Notes: generated from the sequence alone by a model not told the origin. 64,000 bases of DNA from Pseudoips prasinana (GCA_951640165.1 OX621260.1:19238001-19302000); one strand, 5' to 3'. Shown: positions 1-11,217, counted from the first letter of the stretch. Numbers and translations are program-made.

Positions 1-299
1 AACAATAATTACATAACACAATGTCAATAAATTAATTAAGAAATATATGTCAAATTTAATAATTGTCAAGTTATATAATAAAAATTAATAATAATTAAGA
101 TTTCTACATAAATTCGATCTCAGGTATACAAAATGTCAGGACTATTGCTAGAATACTGAACGCATCATGTCTGGGTATTTATTACATCAGAGTTTTATCA
201 GACAGAAAGTCTTGATTCTTCATTGTTTTTATAATGAAGTAAATTTTGTAATACAAATCAAATCATAGGATTTTTATTACTTTTAGCATTTTATTCATG

Positions 300-643
300 A
301 CAGTCCACTAGCGCCGCCAATCGAAAAAATGTCATAACTCGTAAATAGAATCAAAAATACAAAATATGTTCTATTATTACTGTGGTAAAGGCTATAACGT
401 AATTGTATAACACCTTATCAACACTTGAAATATAGCTGTTTAGCTAAATCGTGCATTCAAATCATAACGTGGCGTGTTTGTTACAAATGTACGATTTAGC
501 TAAACAGCTATATTTCAAGTGTTGACAATGTGTTATAAAATTACGTTATTGCCTTTTCTACAGTAATAATAGACCACATTTTGTATTTTTGATTCTATTT
601 ACGAGTTATGACATTTTTTCGATTGGCGGCGCTAGTGGACTGT
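300..643. repeat. Long fold-back element (MITE-like)
   Basis: Two inverted arms of about 150 bp (about 300-451 and 491-643) flank a spacer of about 37 nt. Outer ends read acagtccactagcgccgcca and its complement. No coding capacity. No clear target duplication is visible (left flank ...catg, right flank aata...), so the superfamily is not assigned. Confidence 0.75.
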
Positions 644-654
644 AATAGGCCTCT

Positions 655-892
655 TAATTGAACCCACGACCCAAGGGGTATTCCGCCCCATACCCCGTGG
701 GTTCGAATCCCACCCGCACTTAAATTTAAAAGTAATAAAAAGAATAATTTGAAGCGCCATCTGTTGGTAATTTTCGTTAGCCGTGTAACTTTCAGTAAGA
801 TGGCGTTAAAAGCTATGTGCGTTAAGAAATATCGAATGGATTGTATTAATTCGAGTCTGAGAACCACGGTGCGGTGGCGGAGCGGTTAATAA
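655..892 (+). repeat. tRNA-like fragments
   Basis: At 697-717 there is a tRNA T-arm-like block with a B-box (ggttcgaatcc). At 869-888 there is a tRNA 5'-half-like block with an A-box (tggcggagcgg), cut short by the repeat that follows. Neither half has a partner able to form a full tRNA, so these are SINE or tRNA relics. Confidence 0.4.
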
Positions 893-1375
893 AAAAAAAA
901 GGTTTTTGTACACGTAGACTTTAAAAAAGCGCTTGTAAATAGTCACAACATGTTCGCAGTAATATATAATTAATTTATAATTATTTCTAGGTACATATAG
1001 ATATTTAGGTACACGGATTGTAGGAAATAATTAACAATAAGATTTATTTTATAACAGTAACGATATTTAGCTAACTAAAATTAAGTTATTGTCAAGGATC
1101 ATGTGTAGGTTTAATTATCTAAATTTTAGCTATGTTTTTACTACATATTGTCTGAATGGTTCTGTCTATATTAAGGTACGAATTAGATGTTATCATTATG
1201 GCGGACCTTGTGTTTAAAACGACGGTCGCGCTTTAATGCTACCACCGGATCCAATGCGCCCCAACTGAGAAGACCCAGCGAAACAAACTCAGCCGGTGTC
1301 TCTACTACCGGTTTCAACACGGCCCAGTTGAGACGCTCCATGAGACCGGATATTCTACGCAAATATTATATGTAG
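893..1375 (+). repeat. Interspersed repeat G, copy 1
   Basis: Starts with an A-run and aggtttttgt, then caagcgctt/tttaaagtctac-type sequence. It ends with a GC-richer block at 1196-1350 that recurs inverted at 42655-42840. At least five copies of this family lie in the window, in both orientations. Confidence 0.6.
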
Positions 1376-1671
1376 ATTGGGATCTACTCTACTTATTAAG
1401 TCGGCTGTCCCTTCTATACTTCATTAAAATCAAACGGGTTAATTATAGGTTTGGCAGTATAATAATTCTAATAATAAATCCATTTATTATCTCATCACAA
1501 ATGGGGTTACATAATACATATACGTTATGTTTCAACATACAAAGCATGTCTTCAACTAGCCCCAACTTTGTGAGAGACTGGTGCCTGAAATAGGTTTGAA
1601 TGAAAACCTGTACTACAGGTCACCAGGATTTTTTGTTATTAATATTGTTGTAATTTACTAACTATTCATCA

Positions 1672-1885
1672 TCATCTTGACAATAACTTGATACGAGCTA
1701 GCTAAATATCATTGCTGTTATAAAATAAATTTTATAAATGTTTTAATACAATCAATACAATGTGTACCTAAATATCTATGTTACTAGAAATTATAAGGTA
1801 TACAACTATAATACTACAAACATGTTCTGACTATTTACAAGCGATTTTTTAAAGTCTACGTGAATAAAAACCTATTTTATTTTAT
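1672..1885 (-). repeat. Interspersed repeat G, copy 2 (inverted)
   Basis: Reverse-orientation copy of the repeat at 893-1180 and 2165-2450. With the copy at 2165 it forms a large inverted pair around an RTE fragment. Confidence 0.65.
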
Positions 1886-1889
1886 TTTA

Positions 1890-2157
1890 TCATATCAGCC
1901 GAAAGACTCCCACTGCTGGACAAAGGACTCCCCCAAAGATTGGAGATCTTTGGGGGAGTCCTTTGTCCAACATTACCGGTTTTGCGTTATCCGCATCCAG
2001 CGACTTCCAGCGACCCTCACAAGAACACGGTCCATCTTGTACCAGCCAACCTTACTGCCCCAGCGGCCGTCGTCGGCTCTACGCGCTATGTGTACTCCGA
2101 AGAATTGCCAAGCTGAAGTGGCAGGGCACTTCAGCTTGGCAATTCTTCGGACTAAAA
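1890..2157 (-). mobile_element. RTE-type LINE 3' fragment broken by two hairpins
   Basis: Read on the - strand this is the tail of the RTE LINE also seen at 37750, 17267 and 61725 (coding for an AKLKW...GHIARR-type C-terminus). Two perfect 24-bp inverted duplications interrupt it: arms 1917-1940/1946-1969 (loop 5 nt) and 2097-2120/2127-2150 (loop 6 nt). They mark abrupt breaks relative to intact copies. Confidence 0.75.
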
Positions 2158-2164
2158 AATAAAT

Positions 2165-2500
2165 AAAAAAATAAAAAAGGTTTTTATTCACGTAGACTTC
2201 AAAAAAGCGCTTGTCAGAAAGAGTCAAAACATGTTTGTAGTATTATAGTTGTATACATTATTATTTCTAGTAACATAGATATTTAGGTACACATGTATTG
2301 ATAGTATTAAAACATTCATAAAATTTATTTTATAACAGCAATGATATTTAGCTAGCTCGTATCAAGTTATTGTCAAGAGATTATGTTTAAGTTTAATTAT
2401 CTAGTTTAAGTCTAATTATCTAGTTTAAGTCTAATATTTGTAATACATATTGGCAATGGTTCTGTCTATATTAGGGTGATATTATTATGACGACTATGTC
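2165..2500 (+). repeat. Interspersed repeat G, copy 3
   Basis: Same family as 893-1180, in + orientation. The 5' end is an A-rich run followed by ggtttttattcacgtagac. Confidence 0.6.
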
Positions 2501-2597
2501 GGTTTCTTTGGTTCGCCTGCAGATCTCAGCATTTCTGATTCGATCTAGCGGGTAAACTTCAAGCATAGCCCTTACCATCAAAACTATTAGTAGCAAT

Positions 2598-2695
2598 AAT
2601 AATAATAATATATCCTGGGACATGAGTTACGCACGGCCATCTGATCTCAAATTAAGCAGAGCTTGTATTATGGCAACGAGATAACTGATATATTA
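2598..2695 (-). repeat. SINE-A fragment (tail)
   Basis: Carries the family's conserved body (ccatctgat..caaa.taagcagagcttgta) after an (aat)n run. On the - strand it lacks the tRNA-like head. Confidence 0.6.
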
Positions 2696-2707
2696 CATAC
2701 ACTACTA

Positions 2708-2960
2708 CATATATAGATAATAGCGGTGCCCCGCGGTTTTACCCGCGTTAAATTCAATAAATTATCATAGCTCCTCCCCCGTAGGTGATAGCGTGACAAT
2801 ATGTAGCCTATATGTTGAGCCGACCTCTTAGTAATGTTCATGCAACATTTGAAGTAAATCCATGCAGTACTTTTTGAATGTAGCCCGTACATACATACAG
2901 ACAAACAGACACACAGACAACACTTCTAAAAACTATATTTTGAGCTTCGATATCGATTGT
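2708..2960 (+). repeat. Repeat C2 copy
   Basis: Begins with the ggtgccccgcggttttaccc block shared by many short repeats here. The downstream part matches, inverted, 46225-46530. Confidence 0.55.
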
Positions 2961-3034
2961 AGATCACGCCCCAAGTATCCTTTTAAAAAAATATTCATTG
3001 AACAGTTTTGACTTTCCTACGATTTTACTGTGTA

Positions 3035-3172
3035 TACGAATAGATTACACCTAGACTCACGACAAAAAAATCTTCACGCAAATATCTGTCCTGGGCGGGA
3101 ATCGTACTTGAGGTCGTTCCGGCCTGGAAGGCAAGTACTTAACAACCAAGCCAATCAACCTGCCACAAACAG
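3035..3172 (-). repeat. SINE-A head and part of body
   Basis: On the - strand: a tRNA-like head with degenerate A and B boxes, then the ggacagatatttgtgtg-type body seen in other copies. Confidence 0.5.
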
Positions 3173-3446
3173 ATCACGGTCTTTTCAGATTTGATTGCAC
3201 GTGGCGGCAGTAGAGGACACTTCTCATACTGCCACCGTAGCCGCAAGTCGAGTATAATTAGTACCCATTTAATATCGGCAAATTGACTTCAGTGTCAAAT
3301 TAATAAAATACATGATTCACTATACCACTCCTACAGTATTGAATGAATGATTATTTTAAGAATGGATTTGACTTTCTCGTTTTGATATGAATAAATTATT
3401 CAATACCTGTCAGACACAAATAACCTAAAAGGCATATTTAATCGGC

Positions 3447-3723
3447 AAATTTAATAATAATAATAATAATATTAAGAGACATTATTCATATACGGCAATG
3501 TGATCCCAAACTAAGCAGAGCTTGTACTATGGAAACCAGATAACTGATATATTACAAATACTACTTTTCTTTTGTAAATGCATACCAACATAGATACTCG
3601 TAATTACACCCATACTAAAACAGACATGTTCATGCACACAAATATATGTCCTGGGTAGGAATCGAACCCACGACCTGCGGCGAGAAATGCATGTATTCAC
3701 CAACTACGCCAAACCTGCCCGTT
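3447..3723 (-). repeat. tRNA-derived SINE, family A
   Basis: Nearly full copy on the - strand. tRNA-like head at the right end (B-box ggttcgattcc), body with gacatatatttgtgtgcatg and caagctctgcttagtttggg, and a left-hand (att)n tail. Pol III-type internal promoter is inferred from family structure. Confidence 0.7.
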
Positions 3724-3769
3724 ATTTAAATGTATTTAAATTTGTAGAAATAATTTTGCATAAATACAT

Positions 3770-3985
3770 AGACTCACGCCTATCTCCCAGAGGGGTAGGC
3801 AGAGACAACGGACTTCCATTTGTTACGATCCTTGCACACCTCTTTCGCTTCGTTTACTGACATTATATTCTTCATGCATGCTCGCCGGTTTAGGGTACTT
3901 CTGACCTGACCTTTCTTGAGTACGTCTCCAATTTGATCAGAGAATGTTCTACGAGGTCTTCCCCTTCTAATTTTAATAGTGCAAT
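3770..3985 (-). mobile_element. LINE ORF C-terminus (second RTE-like family)
   Basis: The - strand encodes an uninterrupted stretch beginning RRGRPRRTFSDQIGDVLKKG and ending with KSVVSAYPSGR. This is typical of the end of an RTE-class reverse transcriptase. It differs from the (ATG)n-tailed RTE family elsewhere in the window. 5'-truncated. Confidence 0.55.
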
Positions 3986-4317
3986 TATTGTTTCAGACTA
4001 TTTACAATAGCTATTAACTCGTCCCCTGCCTATGACGCATTTCTACTTTTTTGCTATATGAATAGCGCGAATTGCACATTTGTGATCAACATACTGTTTC
4101 TTGCATCAATTACAATAACTTATGATTGCAATAATAATAAATATTTTACCATCGTTCCATAGCCTAAGAACACAAAGTATTAAAAACAATGCACAGCTGT
4201 ATTGTATATACACTGTTTAGTGTATATACAATTACGAGTGTGCATTTCGCGCTATGTATACTGATGAAAATATACTAAATGTTATAAAGCACCCAACATA
4301 ATATTGCAATAATTCTA

Positions 4318-4450
4318 CTAATCTTGTAGATGTAAATTCGAAAGTTTGTGAGTATGGATGAATGGATCTCTTTCACGTAAAAACTACTGAACGGATTTTG
4401 ATGAAACTTTGTAGTAATATAGCTTTATGTATCCGAATAACACATATCAA
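4318..4450 (-). repeat. Repeat C copy
   Basis: Contains the family core (aaagtttgtgagtatggatg; ttgatgaaactttgtagta). The GC-rich head is missing. Confidence 0.55.
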
Positions 4451-4586
4451 ATCAAATCTTTATTTGCTCAAATATGGTACCTCCATAAGAAAATTATTTC
4501 TCAAGTTATGGTTTTGATAAAATACAATGTCAAATTTCCTAAAGCGTCATTTATATTATAATATTTATATTATAATAGTTAATAAT

Positions 4587-5673
4587 ATCGAGGGACAATG
4601 TCACACAGATCATCCTAGCCCCAAACTAAGCAAAGCTTGTACTATGGGTACCAGGCGACGATATACATACTTATATAGATAGATAAATACTTAAATACAT
4701 AGAAAACATCCATGACTCAGAAACCAATATTCGTGCTCATCACACAAATATTTAAACTTACCGGCATTCGAACCCAGGACCACCAGCTTCGTAGGCAGGA
4801 GCACTACCAACTAGGCTACGGTGAAGTAGCCTAGTCTAGCAGTCTAAATTCTATTTTCCAAGCGGAATGCGTAGGAATAACACTAGCAGCAACAGCAGTC
4901 AAGTCTCGAGATGTACATGGTAAATCCATACGCATAATCTCAGACAGTGCCTCTGTGCTTCAAGCCTTAAAGAGCAACCAATTCAACAGCGGACTCATTC
5001 TGGAGTGCCACGGTGCGCTTGAAAAGATCGCAACAACCAACAAGGTCACAAAACAGTGGATAAGAGGGCACAGTGGATCTCTAGGAAATGACACTGCGGA
5101 CCAGCTGGCAAGAAAGGGATCGGAAACGACAACAATGGGACCTGAACCCATTGTACCCATACCCTTTAACCAACTGAAAACATGGCTGTGTGAGAAAACC
5201 ACACAAGAACATGAAAAAGAGTGGATAGATCTGGAATCATGCAGACAGACAAAAGAATTTCTACCATCTCTGAACAAACGCCTGTCGCGTAATCTATTAC
5301 ACCTGAACAGGAAGGATCTACGCATGGTGATAGGCACAATTACCGGACACTGCACGCTAAACAAACACCTCTTCAAGATTGGCGTCACGGACAGCCCCCT
5401 GTGCAGAGGGTGCATTGAAAATGAAGAAACACCAGCACACGTACTGCTACACTGCAAGAGCGTCGCTTACCAACGGGCAAAGTTCCTGAATGATCCGAAG
5501 ACACTGCAGGAGGCCCTCAAGCCAGGCTTTCGTGGTCTCCTGGACTTCTGGATGGAACTTAAATGGTTCGAGTAGCCAAACAAGTATCACGCACAATGGC
5601 CCAATTGGGAGGCTAAGTGCGGAAACCTATCGCCCAACTAACTAACTAACTAGGCTACGGTGACCGTCAAATT
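4587..5673 (-). repeat. tRNA-derived SINE, family B, split by a LINE
   Basis: On the - strand the head reads cctagttggtagtgctcctg with B-box gttcgaatgcc, and the body ends in caagctttgcttagtttggg. The copy is interrupted at 4825-5647 by a LINE flanked by the 16-bp duplication aactaggctacggtga (4809-4824 and 5648-5663). A second copy of the family is at 40246-40690. Confidence 0.75.
4825..5647 (+). mobile_element. 5'-truncated LINE with RNase H domain
   Basis: From about 4857 to the stop at 5573-5575 an open frame encodes an RNase H domain (SDSASVLQAL; IRGHSGSLGNDTADQLARKG) followed by a C-terminal CRGC...HVLLHC zinc-knuckle-like motif. This order fits R1/I-group LINEs. The element ends in (actaa)n and has a 16-bp target duplication, so this is a clean insertion. 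EN and RT domains are lost, so it is a dead fragment. Confidence 0.8.
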
Positions 5674-5775
5674 GACGGGCCAGTTGGCGTGGTTGGTAGA
5701 TACTTGCCTTTCACGCCGCAAGTCATTGGTTCGATTCCCACCCAGGACAGGTATTTGTGTGCATGAACGACGTTG
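5673..5775 (+). repeat. SINE-A head
   Basis: + strand tRNA-like head: ggcgtggttggtagatactt (A-box region) and ggttcgattccc (B-box), then gacaggtatttgtgtgcatg of the family body. Truncated after that. Confidence 0.65.
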
Positions 5776-6004
5776 TTGTTTGTAAGTTAAACTGAGTGCC
5801 TATTTCACCAACAAACCGTATTCTTTATCTTTATAACCATAAAAAAAGAAATCATTTTGAATTTGAGTTTAAAACTATTTGCCTAACTCTATGCTATATG
5901 ATGGGGATCAAATCTTAAACATCAGCAAGTTTAGGTCCGAGCGACAACGTGTAGGCGCTTCCTAGGAATTAATAATAAAGTGATTATTAAGTTATAAGGC
6001 ATAT

Positions 6005-6375
6005 TGCCGTGTAGTTTCCGGCCCGGAATAGCAGGAACACCCCAGACTATCTCATCGAGGTCGTAAAATACTACTAAAGGATACACTAGGTATTCGGGCA
6101 GCAGTGCTTAGGGTGTACTATGATAATGTTGCGCATTAATCTCCCACTGCATGTCAAAGGCTTTTCACAATAAGAGGGTAGTGCGGGTTGGCAGATTTCA
6201 CATGCCATCAAGAACATTTTTGGTGCTTTCCTTCACAATTTTGAATACGTGATAATTATTTCTAAGACGCACATGAATTCGAAATGTCAGAGGTCCGTGG
6301 TCAGCATCCATTGGGTTTGAACTCCAGACCACTCATTCTACAGTGTTGGTCTTACCACTATCTACCTCGACTATT
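6005..6375 (-). repeat. tRNA-headed SINE, family C
   Basis: On the - strand: a head with gtagatagtggtaagacc and a B-box-like ggagttcaaaccc, followed by an unrelated body of about 300 bp. Single copy in this window. Confidence 0.45.
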
Positions 6376-6522
6376 TTGTGTACTAGGTAAAATCTAATTA
6401 CGGTCGCAAACTCACATGCGAAGCGTGGTGACTACAGCAAACGTTACAAGGTAGGGCACAGCAAAGAGCAGCCCGACTGGGGAAGTACCTCCACCATACA
6501 GAAGAAATTCCTTAATAATAAC

Positions 6523-7449
6523 ATGAAGCAGTTTAATAATGTGTTTCTGTGTGTGAGTAAGGTCGCTAGCAGAGAGGAATGGAAATTGGGACTTTGTAAA
6601 GAAAACGAACAAAGTCAAATTTGGTATACAGACGGATCAAAAATGAAATCCGGCACAGGTGCGGGTGTTTATAATGAAACCTGCAGTATTAGCGTAAGCA
6701 AGGGCAACTTCGCGACAGTGTTTCAGGCAGAGACATATGCGATAATAACATGCGCCCAGAAAATCATAGATAGGGAGACTAAAGGTAAGACCATCTACAT
6801 ACTCAGTGACAGCCAGGCTACATTAAAAGCCCTGATGTCACACAAAATCGAATCGAAATTAATCCAGAACTATACCACGGCTCTCAATAAACTTGCCACT
6901 AAAAATAAAGTCAAATTCGTATGGGTACCAAGCCATACGGGAATAGAAGGCAACGAAAAAGCAGATGCACTGGCTAGGAAGGGATCTGAAAGTCAGTTCT
7001 GTGAGTCAGGACCGTGCGTAGGGATTCCTCCAAACGTAATAGGAGCATTCCTTAAAAATGAATCCACAGTTAAACACAACCAAATGTGGACCAAAATCAA
7101 GGAACAAACACTCCAAACAACTCATAATAAGAGTAGACAAGAGCTGGTCCAAAAAGCTTTGAAAATACAGCAGAAACCAGCTACGACTAATAGTAGCAGT
7201 ATTCACGTGCCACTACGGCACCAACTACCACCTACACAAACTGGGACTGTCGAATAGCCCGATTTGCAGGACCTGTGGGGTAGAAAATGAAACAATGCTG
7301 CGTATAATATGCAAATGCGATGCATTGGCAAGACACAGAATGGCAATCCTGGGGCTGGCATATCCAGAACCAGGTGACTACAAGGATCTACCCCTAAGAA
7401 GCGTACTGGATTATGTGCAGACTTCATTCACGGCTCTAGGGATAGAATA
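6523..7449 (+). pseudogene. LINE ORF2 C-terminal part, frameshifted
   Basis: RNase H domain with IWYTDGSKMKSGTGAGVY, ILSDSQATLKAL and WVPSHTGIEGNEKADALA (catalytic D/E/D/D pattern visible). The frame is lost near 7160-7200. The continuation (HYHLHKLGLSNSPICRTCG...CKCDALARH) is in another frame and ends at 7447-7449. The family is R1/LOA-like non-LTR retrotransposon. Upstream RT and EN are absent. Confidence 0.75.
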
Positions 7450-7710
7450 AAACCAGTGGGGGATAGTACAAAAGATCCTGAAGGGTCGAAGTGCTGTACA
7501 CAAGTACACCCCAAATAAGATAAGAAGATCGCCAGAACTCATCAGGGTGGGGGAAAAAGTGAGAAACATTTGTTTGCTGACTTTTAAAGGCAACGCAGCC
7601 GTGACGCTTCTGGTGTTATGAGTATCCATGGGCGGCGGTTATCACTAACTAGCCAAAAAACTAGTAGTGGACTACATCAGGCTGATGTAGGCATGTCAAT
7701 GTGCGCATAA

Positions 7711-7931
7711 GGGTCAGCGCAGACAGAGAGGAGCGCAGCGGAGAGGATTTTATTAAGGCACTAGAAAATCAACTTTAGAGCTATAAGAATAAAGTGCGTA
7801 TATGCTTGAACCTGACAAAATGCTCGCGCAGTCTCGCGCATTATAATGTTCAAGCATACATGCACTTTATTTAAATAATTTTAATATCATAAAATCCTCT
7901 CCGCTGCGCTCCTCTCTGTCTGCGCTGACCC
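7711..7931. mobile_element. Harbinger-like MITE in a LINE UTR
   Basis: 221-bp non-coding element with long terminal inverted repeats starting gggtcagcgcagacagagag and ending with the complement. It is flanked on both sides by TAA (7708-7710 and 7932-7934). A 3-bp TWA-type duplication is typical of PIF/Harbinger. Inner arms (aagtgc..tatgcttgaac) also pair. Confidence 0.7.
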
Positions 7932-8169
7932 TAAGAGGAGCGCCGGACCCGGCTCTCAGGAGAGGGCTCCTCCCATCAGGCGCCAAAAGTCTACAGCAGG
8001 TTAGGTTTAGTCGGTGCGAGTCCGACTTACCCGCAGACATTTTTTGCGGGTGGCATGCATATGCCTATGCATGCCATGTCTTCCCCCTGCCATAGCAAAA
8101 AAAAAGGCTTATCGATGTACTGGGCAGCACGCTGGACTAGAATAGCTAGAGGTCTATATATAAATAACG

Positions 8170-8490
8170 ACAGGCCGGCAGAGGTTGTTGGTGGATACTT
8201 GCCACGTAGCCACGGTTTTTGAATTTATTTAACACTATAGTTTTCTTTTAAAATTTTAATTCAATTAAGTTTTCGATTATAATTTTATTTCTTCCTCAAT
8301 TTTGTTTCTAGCTGTGATTATAATGTTTTGTTTCAATTTTTACTTTTAATTTGGCCTGAGGAGCCCGATTTTAATTATGTAATGCATGTTGTGCTTACCT
8401 GTAAGAGATTGATAAACTTGACCCAAACTGATTCAATGTAACCCATAAATGTTCGATTGTACTCAATTGTTGGTGAGCCAAATAAATAAA
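8170..8490 (+). repeat. Retroposon 3' end with SINE-A-like head
   Basis: gccggcagaggttgttggtggatacttgcc resembles the SINE-A head. It is followed by AT-rich sequence ending in gccaaataaataaatat, a poly(A)-signal-like end. Confidence 0.35.
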
Positions 8491-8501
8491 TATACGATAA
8501 C

Positions 8502-8945
8502 TAGCTGTGCCCCGCGGTTTCAATCGCGTTAAACTTTATAAATTATAACCCATTATGTTATTCTGATGTATAAGCTATTGTATAGATTAGTGCGTGGTGA
8601 TAATAGAAAGTCGTAGATTAGAGATATGGTAATTATGGTGTATTCACTGAACACTAGTCTAAGATGAGGTTGAGATGGTGATGGTGTATGGTAATATATG
8701 AATAGTAATGTGACTCGACGTGGTAGCCGACCGAGCTACAATTCACTACTAATGAAATTACATTAATATAATAATTATGAAACCACGCGCTACGGTAAAA
8801 TGCTGTCGGTGCAAGTGCAACGCACTAAGGCCGTACAGCTATATTATTGTAAAGTTTCATTAAAATCCATTCGGTAGTTTTTACGTGAAAGAGTAACAAA
8901 CATCCATCCATACTTAGAAACTTTCGCATTTATAATATGAGTAAG
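8502..8945 (+). repeat. Repeat C copy with internal insertion
   Basis: Head ctagctgtgccccgcggttt and tail aaactttcgcatttataata are family hallmarks. About 255 bp (roughly 8578-8832) is inserted between repeats of agcta. Confidence 0.55.
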
Positions 8946-9091
8946 AAGTAAGTAATATTAGAGTAGTCACTCATCATAGACAAATAGATTAATTCTCTTG
9001 GTAATTTATAAGTGGCAGTAGACAAGTGACAGGTGAAGATAATATCCTGGAGAAGATAATATCCGGATATGGCAATGACATGTTTAGTACA

Positions 9092-9280
9092 AATAATCCT
9101 AATAATATTATAAATGTGAAAGTTTGTGACTATGGATGTATAGATGTATGGATGTTTGTTACTCTTTCATGCAAAAACTACCAAATGGAGTTTGATGAAA
9201 CTTTGTAGTAATATAGCTTATATATTCAAATAACACATAGGCTCTAATTTATAATGTTTAATGTGGGGCACAGCTAGTAC
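9092..9280 (-). repeat. Repeat C copy
   Basis: Full inverted copy from attataaatgtgaaagtttgt to gtggggcacagctagtac. Confidence 0.6.
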
Positions 9281-9284
9281 TTAT

Positions 9285-9520
9285 ATAAAAAAAAATGAGC
9301 CGTTGTAAAAGTAATATGCAGAAAATAACCTATTGTGATAGGAACTAATATGTCATAATGATAAAATAAAAAGTCGATTGCGCACGGCGACGCATCGCCA
9401 CACCGTACACACTACTATCGTATAGATAGCGTGGCGACACGTCGCCACGGCATGCGTCGCCACGCCAGAAATCTGTTTTACGAGCGGCTATAGATGTTTC
9501 ACATCAATATTCTTGCCTTG
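9285..9520. repeat. Repeat H copy 1 with GC palindromes
   Basis: Shares long blocks with 21945-22165 (aagtaatatgcagaaaa, ataaaataaaaagtcgattg, gccagaaatctgttttacg, gatgtttcacatc). It carries a cluster of ggcgacgc/gcgtcgcc inverted motifs at 9388-9470. Confidence 0.6.
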
Positions 9521-9799
9521 GAGAAGCAAATTAATATTTTGAATGATGAAGCAGCTAATAATGATAAAAATTCATTTACTTTCACTGTGCTACTTTGGAA
9601 CTTGTATTAGGTGTTTGAAGATTTGTTGGTTATAGCAAGTCTTTTAACCTTTTGACTGCCACAGATCATGTTTAGATGATAAACCAACATGTAGGTCACA
9701 TCTTGGTTCATCATCTAAACATCAAGGTGCTAGAGAAGACTTAATTCTTAGTATACCATGGATTCACCTTGCGGAAACCGGGTCACGTCACATGGCAGA

Positions 9800-10135
9800 G
9801 GAGGGAACACTTGACAGTCTGAGGTTAAGCAACTAGGCTTGCGGTCTGTCCATAGATGGGTGACTACAAAAGTGGTTTAATTACTGAGTATATCTGTGCT
9901 TGCGAGGGTATGTTAAGCTGTCGGCACCTGTTGTAGTTCACAACAATCATTAAGCTATCTAACATGGCTTAATAATTGTTGTCTACTGACTACAGCCATC
10001 TGACATGACTACAACCGGGACTGATAGCTAAAGCACTGTGAAGCATGGAGACACTCAGTAATTCAACCACTGCCTGGTGGCTACTTGGCGGGTTGAACAA
10101 CTGACTAGGGTAACCACTGCCCATACAATAACCGA
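9800..10135 (+). repeat. 5S rRNA-like SINE, copy 1 (interrupted)
   Basis: Head block ggttaagcaactaggcttgc and catagatgggtgac resembles the internal promoter half of 5S rRNA. The common body follows (ttaattactgagt, gttgaacaactgactagggtaaccactgcccata). An internal inverted segment of about 100 bp disrupts the body. Confidence 0.6.
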
Positions 10136-10600
10136 GCAAGTGTCTCAATATGATCTGCTGTCTATATCTATATGTATAAAAATCAATGCCACTTTTCGTT
10201 GTAATGTTATAACCCAACAACACCTTTACCGATTTGGCTAATTTTGGTCTTAAATTGTTCGTGGAAGTCCAGGGAAGGTTTGTACGTAGAGAAAATTTAA
10301 AAAAGTCTCGAAAAAGTGTAATATCAACATCTGTTAGCAATTAAAAATATTTTTTGTTTGAATAAATGAACTTAAAATTATTTTTTTTGTTACTATGCCT
10401 TATACGTAGCGAAGCACATACCGGGCCACTAGTGCCCTATATTCCTTATATTGTATGATCTTTTTAGTTTTAAAACACTTCTTGCGATTGCATGTTGGCA
10501 GGAAACATTATCATTATATTAATAAGCTTATCACAAAGATTGTTCTCCCTTGTATATGGATATGGATATCCGACACATCATTCAGCAACATATATAATAC

Positions 10601-10790
10601 TAGCTGTGCCCCCCGGTTTTACCCACATTTAAATTTATAAATTATAGCCTATGTGTTCTTCAAATGTAGAAGCTATATTACTACAAAGTTTCATTGAAAT
10701 TAGTTAGGTAACATTTTTGTGTAAATAAGTAACAAACATCCATACATCCATCTATACTCACAAACTTTCACATTTATAATATTAGTAGAA
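10601..10790 (+). repeat. Repeat C copy
   Basis: ctagctgtgccccccggttt head to cacatttataatattagtag tail. Near complete. Confidence 0.6.
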
Positions 10791-11007
10791 ACATCTGAAC
10801 TTAATTATAGTAAATTTTATTTATATATCTTTTAAATGTCTCTGACTACCCCTCTGGGAAACAGCCGTGAGTCTATGTATGTATGTTTTAAATTTACTTT
10901 ATCTTGTATCAAATCAATAATTAATACCACCATATTATCTCTATTTGACCCAAAGGTTAACTATTGGGCACTCCTTTTCACCTTTAAATTAAGTTTTTAT
11001 AAACACA

Positions 11008-11165
11008 AGGTGAAAGTTTGTGACTGTGTATGTTTGTTACTTCTTCACATCTAAATGGCTTGAGTGATTACAATAAAATTTAATATGGAGTTAGCTGACA
11101 CAGATTAACAGACAGGATATAATTTATAAAGTTTAATGTGGGTAAAACTGTGTGGCACAACTGGT
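11008..11165 (-). repeat. Repeat C copy, degraded
   Basis: aaggtgaaagtttgtgactg through gtgtggcacaactggt, with internal divergence. Confidence 0.45.
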
Positions 11166-11217
11166 CTTTTAAATTTACTTTATCTCATATCAAATCAATT
11201 TATGTGCACCTACCAAT

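Larger units (their letters stand above)
6395..8108 (+). mobile_element. R1/LOA-like LINE 3' part with poly(A)
   Basis: Includes the RNase H-bearing ORF end (6523-7449) and a GC-rich 3' UTR that ends in an A-run near 8099-8107. The UTR is itself interrupted by an inverted-repeat element (7711-7931). Confidence 0.65.

Noticed and set aside
697..717. Possible functional tRNA gene
   Set aside because: Only a T-arm-like block is present. No matching acceptor or anticodon arm upstream, so it is treated as a relic.
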